Shown: piece by piece, positions 36,438 through 44,111 of the stretch | Numbering within the stretch: position 1 is the stretch's first letter | How the letters are laid out: each line of letters opens with the position of its first letter | DNA from: Chloroflexota bacterium | GTDB taxonomy: Bacteria > Chloroflexota > Dehalococcoidia > Lucifugimonadales > GCA-002723415 | NCBI GenBank assembly: GCA_002721445.1 | Contig: PBKN01000001.1 | Coordinates: 156,603 to 220,602 of the forward strand | Reading direction: 5' to 3' | DNA length: 64,000 nt | The notes under the pieces: generated by a model | The model's database searches: none | Told to the model about the DNA's origin: nothing | Seen by the model: only the letters and a program-made list of their open reading frames with translations | Made by a program: the position numbers and the translations under genes

Positions 36438-37465
36438 TGACTCAAATTGATGATAAAAATAATATTTTAGAAGTAAAAAATTTAACAAAATATTTTCCTA
36501 TTAAGTCTGGGTTTTTTAAAAGACTTGTTGGTAATGTTCAAGCAGTAGATGACGTTAATTTTAATTTGATAGAAGGAGAAACATTAGGTTTAGTTGGTGA
36601 AAGTGGTTGTGGTAAAACAACAGCTTCTAGATGTGTCTTAAGAGCAGTTGATCCTACTAGTGGTGAGATTAATTTCAGAACTTCAGATGGTAATACTGTC
36701 GATATGGCTTCTTTAAATAGCCGTGAATTAAGGCCTATTCGTAAAGAAATACAAATGATTTTTCAAGATCCCTTTTCTTCATTAAATGCAAGAATGACTC
36801 TTCTTGATATTGTTGGAGAACCCTTATTAGTAAATGGTGTTTCTAACCGTGATGAAAGATTAGAAAGGGTATCTGAATTATTGACTTTAGTTGGTTTAAG
36901 ACCTGAATACATGCAAAGATATCCTCATGCATTTAGCGGAGGTGAAAGACAGAGAATAGGTATAGCTAGAGCTCTAGCATTAAATCCTAGAGTAGTTGTA
37001 GCAGATGAACCTGTTTCAGCTTTAGATGTCTCAGTACAAGCACAAGTAATTAATTTATTAATGGACTTACAGGAACAATTAAAACTTACTTATCTTTTTG
37101 TTGCACATGATTTAAGTGTAGTGAAACAAATAAGTGATAGAGTTGCTGTAATGTATGTTGGTAAAATGGTTGAAATAGCTTCTACAAAAAAGATATTTGA
37201 AAAACCATTACATCCTTATACAGAGGCTTTATTAAATGCTGTTCCAGTACCTGATCCTAGGAAGCGTAAATCAGAAAAGAAACATTTATCTGGAGAAGTT
37301 GCAAATCCTGCGAGTCCTCCTTCTGGTTGCTATTTTCACCCTAGGTGTCCATATGCTCAGGATATATGTAAGACTACTAAACCAACATTGGAAGAAGTAC
37401 AGCCTGGTCGTTTTGTAAGTTGTCATAGAGCTAAGGAATTAGACCTTACTGGAATTGCTAAGTAA
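36437..37465 (+). CDS. ABC transporter ATP-binding protein, DppF/OppF type
   Basis: The second ATPase of the importer, 342 residues. It has Walker [10 protein letters not shown] (about residues 55-63), the Q-loop in [13 protein letters not shown], the signature [15 protein letters not shown], Walker [12 protein letters not shown] and the switch His in VAHDLS. The C-terminal domain again carries a Cys pattern: CYFHPRCP ... DICKTT ... VSCHRAKEL. The start codon is GTG, overlapping the DppD stop by one base. These two ATPases are the only peptide-transporter ATPases in the window and may also serve the second, ATPase-less system at 50993-54688 (inference). Confidence 0.95.
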   Translation: MTQIDDKNNILEVKNLTKYFPIKSGFFKRLVGNVQAVDDVNFNLIEGETLGLVGESGCGKTTASRCVLRAVDPTSGEINFRTSDGNTVDMASLNSRELRPIRKEIQMIFQDPFSSLNARMTLLDIVGEPLLVNGVSNRDERLERVSELLTLVGLRPEYMQRYPHAFSGGERQRIGIARALALNPRVVVADEPVSALDVSVQAQVINLLMDLQEQLKLTYLFVAHDLSVVKQISDRVAVMYVGKMVEIASTKKIFEKPLHPYTEALLNAVPVPDPRKRKSEKKHLSGEVANPASPPSGCYFHPRCPYAQDICKTTKPTLEEVQPGRFVSCHRAKELDLTGIAK

Positions 37466-37473
37466 TAATATAT

Positions 37474-39024
37474 CTATTTTACTTTCGTTTCTCCATTAAT
37501 TGATTGTAAACCATATACTCTAAAGCTACCTTGATCAGTATTTGTATTCATTATAACTTTATATACTTCTTCACCATTATTATCAACTTCTATAATTGTT
37601 CTAGGATTGCCTACAAAATTCATTAATGTATTTCCATTTTCTAGTCTGTATGCGCTGCTTCTATTTGGAGAAAATATTTGAGGTTCTGGTATATATTCCC
37701 AGACTTTATTTGCAATCCTATCATATGTATTCATAGTGAGTTCTAAAGCTCTAGAATAGGTGCCACCTTCTTCTTCAGGTCTGTTTCGTCCATTGTCAAA
37801 CAATAATATATTACCATTAGGTAATTGTTGAGCAGTGTGTTGGTGGTAGAATTTATTTGTCTCATCTTCAAATCTAAAATCAGAATTTTCTCCTCCAAGA
37901 CGCCAGAATATTTGTTTAAAATCTTCTGATATAGAAATAATTTGGTTTAAATCTGGTATTGATATTATATAATTTCCATTATCAGCTTTTTGAATTGAGT
38001 TAGCACTTGTCCATGGAACATGTTTAATCAATTCTGGGACGCTTAATTTTCTATTATAAAACCCTGACGGAGGCCACTGATCTAAAATTTCAGTCCAGTG
38101 GTGTCTGTTTTCTATTCCTATAGAATCAAAAGAATTCCATACTTCAGTAGTTAGTCCACTGGTTTGGTCCCATATTCTTAATGAAAACCCGGCAACAGGG
38201 ACATCTGAATCACCTGAAATATTACTATCATCTATTTTCCTATATTCATAAGCTGAGTATAATATTCTATTGTTGTCTAATAATAAATGCTCTCTATGTG
38301 AAACACCGTCTACTGGTCCACTAGGTAGATTGTCAACAATTTTGCCTGATGGTGTTATTTCTCTTATACAACAATAGTCAAATGGACTACCTAAATTAAA
38401 TGTTAAATTATAATTTTCTTTTTGTGAAATAGCTAAAATCATTAAGGGTTTATGGTTTTCGATAGTTTTATTTAAATAATACCAAACTATTTCTGAATCT
38501 TTATCCATTATGAACATATAACTTTCAGTTAAGTTTAATGGGGGTCCTATATGGATTTCTGAAAGTAATAATTCTGGTGTGAAATTTCCTTTAGCTACAG
38601 TTTCAATTGATTTTAAAGCTTCAGGTAAGTCACCTGTAGTAAATTCACCTTTGCCAATAATTTTTTCAATTTCTGCATTATTTATAGCTTTAATTTTATA
38701 TTTGTAAGTAGAATTTGGTTTTAACCGAAATATTTGTATACTATGAGATTCTTTTTCTTCACCAGATTTAACACTTTTGAATGTACCTGCACGATCGTTT
38801 TCATACTCAATAAATAATTTAGCTGGATGATTTAATACAATATTTATATTTGATATTAACGAATTATTTGGGTCAATTAAAGATTCATTTTTTATAACTT
38901 TAATTTTGTCTAAATCTATACCTTTATTATCTGTTTCTGTATTATTACATGCGGAAACAAATATTAATAATATAGCTAAGAATAAAATAGGTATTTGATA
39001 TTGAACTTGTATTTTTATATTCAT
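37474..39024 (-). CDS. Arylsulfotransferase (ASST)-like lipoprotein (paralogue 2)
   Basis: A 516-residue exported protein with a lipobox (LLIFVSACNN, Cys26), a fibronectin-like segment (AKLFIEYENDRAGTF) and an ASST-type beta-propeller. It shares with the gene at 29063 the organisation and the block FYHQHTAQQLPNGNILLFDNGRNRP followed by SRALELTMN, including the candidate catalytic His, and ends similarly with a Val/Ile-rich blade. The Cys pairs of the paralogue's last blades are missing, while a different pair (DYCCIREITPSG) is present in the propeller. It is convergent with the DppF gene (eight bases apart) and divergent from lepA. Confidence 0.85.
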   Translation of the reverse strand: MNIKIQVQYQIPILFLAILLIFVSACNNTETDNKGIDLDKIKVIKNESLIDPNNSLISNINIVLNHPAKLFIEYENDRAGTFKSVKSGEEKESHSIQIFRLKPNSTYKYKIKAINNAEIEKIIGKGEFTTGDLPEALKSIETVAKGNFTPELLLSEIHIGPPLNLTESYMFIMDKDSEIVWYYLNKTIENHKPLMILAISQKENYNLTFNLGSPFDYCCIREITPSGKIVDNLPSGPVDGVSHREHLLLDNNRILYSAYEYRKIDDSNISGDSDVPVAGFSLRIWDQTSGLTTEVWNSFDSIGIENRHHWTEILDQWPPSGFYNRKLSVPELIKHVPWTSANSIQKADNGNYIISIPDLNQIISISEDFKQIFWRLGGENSDFRFEDETNKFYHQHTAQQLPNGNILLFDNGRNRPEEEGGTYSRALELTMNTYDRIANKVWEYIPEPQIFSPNRSSAYRLENGNTLMNFVGNPRTIIEVDNNGEEVYKVIMNTNTDQGSFRVYGLQSINGETKVK

Positions 39025-39132
39025 AATTACTCATTTTAAATATTCAATTAAATATAAATTATACAATATAATTGAAATATTATGAATATAATTTAGCTTG
39101 AGGCATATTTATTCATGTGCTAATATTTCTTT

Positions 39133-40956
39133 ATGCCCCAAACTCATATAAGAAATTTTTGTATCATAGCTCATATTGACCATGGTAAATCTACTTTGGC
39201 AGATAGACTTTTACAAAATACTGGAACAATTGAATCGAATAACATGGTTGAGCAGCTATTAGATTCAATGGATTTAGAAAGAGAACGAGGCATTACTATT
39301 AAGGCTCAGGCTGTAAGAATGAAATATACTAGTAATGCCAAAAATAATTATCAGTTAAATTTAATTGATACCCCTGGCCATGTTGATTTTAGTTATGAAG
39401 TCTCTAGAAGCCTTGCTGCTTGTGAAGGTGCTTTGTTAGTTGTAGATTCTACTCAAGGTATACAAGCTCAAACTATGGCAAATGTTTTGTTAGCGTTAGA
39501 TAATGGTTTAGAAATTATTCCTATTGTTAATAAAATAGATTTAGACGTAGCAGATCCTGAAAGAATCTCTGAAGAAATACAAAAGACATTTGGTTTTTTA
39601 GAATCAGAAATAATATTTGCTTCTGCGAAAGATGGTAGAGGTATTGATAATATATTAGAAGCTATAGTTAAAAGAATCCCTTGCCCTGAAGAATCAGAAG
39701 ATCTCCCTTTACAGGCATTAATTTTTGATGCTAAATATGATCCTTATAAAGGTGTAATTGCTTATGTTAGAGTATACCAAGGTTCTTTAGATATATCTTC
39801 AAGAATTCAAATTATGTCCACTAAAATAGAGGGTGATTGTTTAGAAATAGGGTATTTTAATCCAAACCCAACAAAATTAAATAAATTAGAAACTGGTGAG
39901 GTTGGTTATATAGCAACCGGTTTAAAGAATATTACTAATGCTCCAGTTGGTGATACTATAACATTAGCTGGTAACCCTGCTAATAAACCACTTCCTGGTT
40001 ATATGCCATTAAAACCTATGGTATTTGCTGGATTTTATCCTGCAGATGGGGAAGATTATCTCTCGCTTAGAGATGCAATTGAAAAACTTAAATTAAATGA
40101 TGCGGCTTTATCTTATCAACTTGAAACTTCAATGGCTTTAGGTAATGGATTTAGGTGTGGATTTTTGGGTCTCTTACATATGGATATAGTTCAAGAGAGA
40201 CTTGAGAGAGAGTATGGTATAAATTTAATAGCTACTTCCCCTAGTGTAGCTTATGAAATAGAACTTAAAGATGCTTCATCATATTACATAGATAATCCAG
40301 CACAATTGCCAGAATTAACTGAAATTCAATCTATTAACGAACCGTGGTTAAATTTAAGAGTATTAACCCCTATGTCATATATAGGAGGTGTTATGGAATT
40401 AATAAAATCAAGAAGAGGTGTCTATAAAAATATGGATTACCTTAATTCTGCTTCAGGAGATTCAAATTCTACAGCAAGAGCTTTAATTGATTGTGAAATA
40501 CCATTGTCAGAAGTTTTGATAGATTTTTATGACCAACTTAAAGCAATTTCTCAAGGGTATGCATCAATGGATTATTCATTATTAGATTATAGGCAAGGTC
40601 ATTTGATTAAATTAGATATCCTTGTTGGAGGAGATATCGTTGACGCTTTATCTATAATTGTTCATAAAGATAAATCCTATCAATTTGGGAGATCTCTAGT
40701 AAGTACATTAAAAGATTTAATTCCCAGACAGCTTTTTGAAGTACCCGTTCAAGCAACTATAGGAAATAAAATAATTGCTAGAGAAACTATAAAAGCATTG
40801 AGAAAAAATGTATTAGCTAAATGTTATGGTGGAGATATTACTAGAAAAAGAAAATTGTTACAACAACAAGCTGAAGGTAAGAAAAGAATGAAAAAAGTAG
40901 GTAGAGTAGATATTCCTCAAGAAGCATTTTTATCTATACTAAAATTGAATAGGTAA
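39133..40956 (+). CDS. lepA: Elongation factor 4 (LepA)
   Basis: A ribosome-dependent GTPase, 607 residues, that remodels stalled or mis-translocated ribosomes. The G domain is complete: AHIDHGKSTLADRLL, RERGITIKAQ, DTPGHVDF, NKIDLD. The LepA-specific C-terminal domain is unmistakable: AKCYGGDITRKRKLLQQQAEGKKRMKKVG and the ending VDIPQEAFLSILK. The N-terminal PQTHIRNFCIIAHIDHG fits an ATG at 39133. The 108-base upstream gap is divergent with the arylsulfotransferase-like gene and contains TTCAAT-18-TATAAT at 39043-39072, a possible promoter. The SRP RNA gene follows. Confidence 0.98.
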   Translation: MPQTHIRNFCIIAHIDHGKSTLADRLLQNTGTIESNNMVEQLLDSMDLERERGITIKAQAVRMKYTSNAKNNYQLNLIDTPGHVDFSYEVSRSLAACEGALLVVDSTQGIQAQTMANVLLALDNGLEIIPIVNKIDLDVADPERISEEIQKTFGFLESEIIFASAKDGRGIDNILEAIVKRIPCPEESEDLPLQALIFDAKYDPYKGVIAYVRVYQGSLDISSRIQIMSTKIEGDCLEIGYFNPNPTKLNKLETGEVGYIATGLKNITNAPVGDTITLAGNPANKPLPGYMPLKPMVFAGFYPADGEDYLSLRDAIEKLKLNDAALSYQLETSMALGNGFRCGFLGLLHMDIVQERLEREYGINLIATSPSVAYEIELKDASSYYIDNPAQLPELTEIQSINEPWLNLRVLTPMSYIGGVMELIKSRRGVYKNMDYLNSASGDSNSTARALIDCEIPLSEVLIDFYDQLKAISQGYASMDYSLLDYRQGHLIKLDILVGGDIVDALSIIVHKDKSYQFGRSLVSTLKDLIPRQLFEVPVQATIGNKIIARETIKALRKNVLAKCYGGDITRKRKLLQQQAEGKKRMKKVGRVDIPQEAFLSILKLNR

Positions 40957-40970
40957 TAATATTTATACCG

Positions 40971-41000
40971 TTGACATTATTTATATAACTCGTCTACTAT
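40971..41000 (+). promoter_or_regulatory. Promoter of the SRP RNA gene
   Basis: TTGACA at 40971-40976 and TACTAT at 40995-41000 are separated by 18 bases. Transcription would begin about seven bases further on, exactly where the base-paired 5' end of the SRP RNA starts. The position relative to an independently recognised RNA makes this the best-supported promoter in the window. Confidence 0.65.
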
Positions 41001-41004
41001 ATTT

Positions 41005-41277
41005 AAGGCCGTGCTAGGTGGGGAGGTAGCGGTGCCTTTTACTCGAAATCCGCTCTAGCGAGACTGAATTCCTCATGGAGGTTTATATTCTATTATCTCT
41101 AAATATTAATATTGGTATTGATAGTTGGGTTCTATGCATCAAAACCTTGTCAACTCCGTCAGGTCTGGAAAGAAGCAGCGGTAATCATTGGAATTTGAGT
41201 GACATAGAGTGGCCTTTCTTGAGCTAATTTTAAAGTTTATGTAATAAATATATATCGAATTGTAGGTGCACGGCCTA
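41005..41277 (+). ncRNA. ffs: Signal recognition particle RNA, large bacterial form
   Basis: The RNA scaffold of SRP, which binds Ffh and targets membrane and secreted proteins. The 5' Alu domain has the conserved run GTGCTAGG...GGGAGGTAGCGG at 41011-41032, and the S domain has GTCAGGTCTGGAAAGAAGCAGC around 41158-41179, the universal SRP RNA tetraloop/symmetric-loop region. The ends pair as GGCCGTGC (41007-41014) with GCACGGCC (41268-41275). About 270 nt places it with the long Bacillus-type scRNA rather than the short 4.5S RNA. Exact ends are estimated. It fills the gap between lepA and rsmA. Confidence 0.93.
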
Positions 41278-41299
41278 TATATAGAGAAATCATATCAAT

Positions 41300-42103
41300 A
41301 TGTCTACTTTTTATTCCAAAAAAAAATTTGGTCAAAATTTCTTAAAAGATTATAAAGTTTTAATGAATATTATTAATTCTGCTGAACTTAAATCAAGTGA
41401 CTACGTTGTTGAAATTGGTCCAGGGAAAGGATTTTTGACGAAAGCTATAGTGGAAAAAGTAAAAAAAGTTGTTGCAATAGAGGTTGATTCTTCATTGAAT
41501 GAAATATTAACTTCAAAGTTTCAAAGTTATAATAATTTAGAAATTATTTATGGTGATGCAAGAAATATACAGATAGAAATTTTTGAGAAATATAAGGTTT
41601 TAGCTAATTTACCTTATTATGCTGCTTTACCAATAATTAGAAGGTTTTTACTTGCTAAAAATAAACCATCTTTGATGGTTGTAATGTTACAAAAAGAAGT
41701 AGCACAATCTATGGTATCTAAACCTGGATCTAGTAGTTTATTATCTATATCAACTCAAATTTATTGTAACCCTAAAATAATTTCTTATGTTTCAGCAAAT
41801 TCATTTAAGCCTAAGCCTAAAGTAACTTCAGCATTAGTTAAGTTAATACCTTATCAAATTCCTATAATAAATATTGAGAATGAGGAGGATTTTTTTGAAT
41901 TTTTAAAAAAATCATTTTCTACACCTAGAAAACAACTTAAAAATTCTATTGAAAATGGATTAAAAATATCTTCAAATTCAGCTTTAGAAATATTAGCTAA
42001 GTCCAATATTTTACATACAAGGAGGGCACAGACATTAGATATAAATGAATGGTATTTATTATATAAGCAATGGTGCGTATTTCGTGAGCAAGGTGATTTA
42101 TAG
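41300..42103 (+). CDS. rsmA: 16S rRNA dimethyladenosine transferase
   Basis: SAM-dependent methylase that dimethylates two adjacent adenines near the 3' end of 16S rRNA (KsgA). It has FGQNFLKD at the N-terminus, the SAM site VVEIGPGKGFLTK, and the catalytic NLPYYAALP motif. The C-terminal domain has FKPKPKVTSALVKL and the FSTPRKQLKNS block. A length of 267 residues is normal. Its stop codon is immediately followed by the ispE ATG, so the two are translationally coupled. It opens a tight run of six genes reaching to the OGG1-type glycosylase. Confidence 0.97.
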   Translation: MSTFYSKKKFGQNFLKDYKVLMNIINSAELKSSDYVVEIGPGKGFLTKAIVEKVKKVVAIEVDSSLNEILTSKFQSYNNLEIIYGDARNIQIEIFEKYKVLANLPYYAALPIIRRFLLAKNKPSLMVVMLQKEVAQSMVSKPGSSSLLSISTQIYCNPKIISYVSANSFKPKPKVTSALVKLIPYQIPIINIENEEDFFEFLKKSFSTPRKQLKNSIENGLKISSNSALEILAKSNILHTRRAQTLDINEWYLLYKQWCVFREQGDL

Positions 42104-42979
42104 ATGTTAAAAATAAATTCGTATGCAAAATTAAATTTATCGTTAGAAGTAATACGAAAATATAATGATGGATATCATGAGATTAAATCAATTATGCAAA
42201 CTATAGACCTCCATGATTGTTTGGAATTTTATCCTTCAGATTCTATTAATATTAATGTTGTTGGACAAAATATTCCTATTGAAAATAATCTTATATATAA
42301 AACTATAATTAATTTAAAAAATTTATATTTAGTAAATCAAGGTATAGGTGTAAAAGTAATAAAAAACATACCATTAGCTGCTGGTTTTGGTGGAGGAAGT
42401 AGTAATGCTGCTGCTACTATATTAGCATTAAATAAATTATGGAAATTAAATTTAACTATAGATGAAATGATTGCAATAGCGATAAAGCTAGGCTCAGATG
42501 TTCCTTACTTTTTATTTCAAGGTACAGCTTTAGTTGAAGGAAGAGGTGAAAAAATCACTCCATTATTAGATGTTAATCTTGATGATATATTAATAATTAC
42601 TACTTATGATCATATTATCAGCAACAAAACTGAAAAAATGTTTAAATATTTAACTAAGAATGATTACTCTAATGGAGATATAACAAATAATTTAATTAAA
42701 AAAATAAATAATAAATCTCTTATATCTAATCGTGATATTTATAATATTTTTAATGATTTATCTTTTAAATCTTACAAATTCATGAACCATTTGTTGCTAG
42801 TTTTAAACAAATTTGGAATATCAAATTTCAACATTTGTGGATCTGGTCCGTCTATTTTTATAATTATTGATGATAAGGGAATAATAAGTAAATTGAAAAA
42901 AAATAAATATTTAAATAATTATAAAATATTTTTAGTTAAATCAAATAAAGGAATATCAAAAGTTAAATATGATAACTAA
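42104..42979 (+). CDS. ispE: 4-diphosphocytidyl-2-C-methyl-D-erythritol kinase
   Basis: GHMP-family kinase of the non-mevalonate isoprenoid pathway, phosphorylating CDP-ME. The substrate-binding opening SYAKLNLSLEV, DGYHEIKSIMQ, the ATP-binding glycine-rich PLAAGFGGGSSNAA, LGSDVPYFL and the late NICGSGPSIFII are all present. A length of 291 is normal. It begins directly after the rsmA stop and overlaps the next reading frame by 11 bases. Codon use becomes extremely AT-rich towards its 3' end, as in the following genes. Confidence 0.95.
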   Translation: MLKINSYAKLNLSLEVIRKYNDGYHEIKSIMQTIDLHDCLEFYPSDSININVVGQNIPIENNLIYKTIINLKNLYLVNQGIGVKVIKNIPLAAGFGGGSSNAAATILALNKLWKLNLTIDEMIAIAIKLGSDVPYFLFQGTALVEGRGEKITPLLDVNLDDILIITTYDHIISNKTEKMFKYLTKNDYSNGDITNNLIKKINNKSLISNRDIYNIFNDLSFKSYKFMNHLLLVLNKFGISNFNICGSGPSIFIIIDDKGIISKLKKNKYLNNYKIFLVKSNKGISKVKYDN

Positions 42980-43382
42980 TCTGTTTTTAGGCTCAACTTT
43001 GGGTGTATTGGTTTCTTCTTTTTTTGTATGCATATTTTCTATAAATTTAGTGAAATTAGATCAGGAAATTCTAATTAAATTCTCTCAGAGAAAAATATTT
43101 TCTTCTGCAATATTTGTAATAATTTTTATCTTGTGTATAAATTTAATATTTATGATATTTGGTCTTTTATTATCAATTATATATATGGTGTTTTTTGATA
43201 ATGTAGATAGATATTTAATTTTAAGTTCAAATTTATATTTTACTTGTTTTATTATTATTTTAAATTTATTATATTTATTTCCCAGTATATATATTTTTAA
43301 AAACTTTAGGTTTTCTTTTATTATATTTTCATTACCATTTATTATTATATTTGGTTGGATTATGCCATTTTTCATATCTTGA
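42969..43382 (+). CDS. Small hypothetical membrane protein
   Basis: Not recognised. 137 residues, very rich in Ile, Phe and Leu, with four or five likely membrane helices (LGVLVSSFFVCIFSINLV, the Ile/Phe-rich stretch around residues 38-66, YFTCFIIILNLLYLFP and the C-terminal FIIFGWIMPFFI). It overlaps the 3' end of ispE by 11 bases and is followed after 48 bases by a PHP-domain gene, so it is likely translated as part of this operon. Composition this extreme makes homology hard to judge. An alternative is that it is a fortuitous open frame, but the gap it fills on the plus strand would otherwise be about 450 bases. Confidence 0.5.
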   Translation: MITNLFLGSTLGVLVSSFFVCIFSINLVKLDQEILIKFSQRKIFSSAIFVIIFILCINLIFMIFGLLLSIIYMVFFDNVDRYLILSSNLYFTCFIIILNLLYLFPSIYIFKNFRFSFIIFSLPFIIIFGWIMPFFIS

Positions 43383-43430
43383 TAGGATAAAGTATAGAAT
43401 TAAATAAAAATATAAAATAAAATATTTTAA

Positions 43431-44111
43431 ATGATATTTGATTTACATATACATTCTGTTAAAGGTAGTAGTGATAGTAGTTTAACTACTGATATCCTTT
43501 TAGAAAAAGCTATAGATATTGGATTATCTGGAGTTTGTTTAACTGAACATAGTTCAATTACAAATATTTCAGATGTTATAAATAAGTTTGAGAAGTCAGG
43601 AATCACACTTTTACGTGGTTTAGAAGTTTCAACTGATATGGGGCATATATTAGTTTTTGGATTATATTCATATGTTTCAGGTATGCATAAAATAGAGACT
43701 TTAAGAAAAATAGTTGATTCAGCTGGCGGTGTTATGATTTCTGCTCATCCGTTTAGGAATTTATTTAGTTTACCAAATAATTCCAAAAACTTATTATATC
43801 CAGATAAAAATAAATATCCTATAGATGCTCTTGCCGCATCTAATCATCAGATATTTAATTTTGTTGATGAGATTGAAATTTTAAATGGTTCAAATACTAA
43901 TGAAGAAAATAATTTTGCACATGAAGTAGCTAGAATTAAGGGTTTTATTGGTACAGGCGGAAGTGATGCACACTCTTTTCACGGGATTGGAAAATCTGTA
44001 ACATTTTTTAAAAAAAATATTTATAATGAAAATGACCTTATAAAATCAATTAAAGATAAATCTTTTATAGCTGGGACATTTAATAAAGGTAGATTTAATG
44101 TCTTTAAATAA
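43431..44111 (+). CDS. PHP-domain metal-dependent phosphoesterase
   Basis: A 226-residue PHP hydrolase. Metal-ligand motifs are FDLHIHSVKG (H-x-H), LTEHSSI, the Glu in RGLEVS, the His in ISAHPFRN, and GTGGSDAHSFHG near the C-terminus. Stand-alone PHP proteins of this size include 5'-3' exonuclease/nucleoside bisphosphate phosphatases (TrpH/YciV-like) and histidinol phosphatases. The absence of histidine genes and the DNA-repair neighbours favour a nucleotide or nuclease role (inference). It overlaps the downstream exonuclease-helicase start by 14 bases, indicating translational coupling. Confidence 0.85.
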   Translation: MIFDLHIHSVKGSSDSSLTTDILLEKAIDIGLSGVCLTEHSSITNISDVINKFEKSGITLLRGLEVSTDMGHILVFGLYSYVSGMHKIETLRKIVDSAGGVMISAHPFRNLFSLPNNSKNLLYPDKNKYPIDALAASNHQIFNFVDEIEILNGSNTNEENNFAHEVARIKGFIGTGGSDAHSFHGIGKSVTFFKKNIYNENDLIKSIKDKSFIAGTFNKGRFNVFK

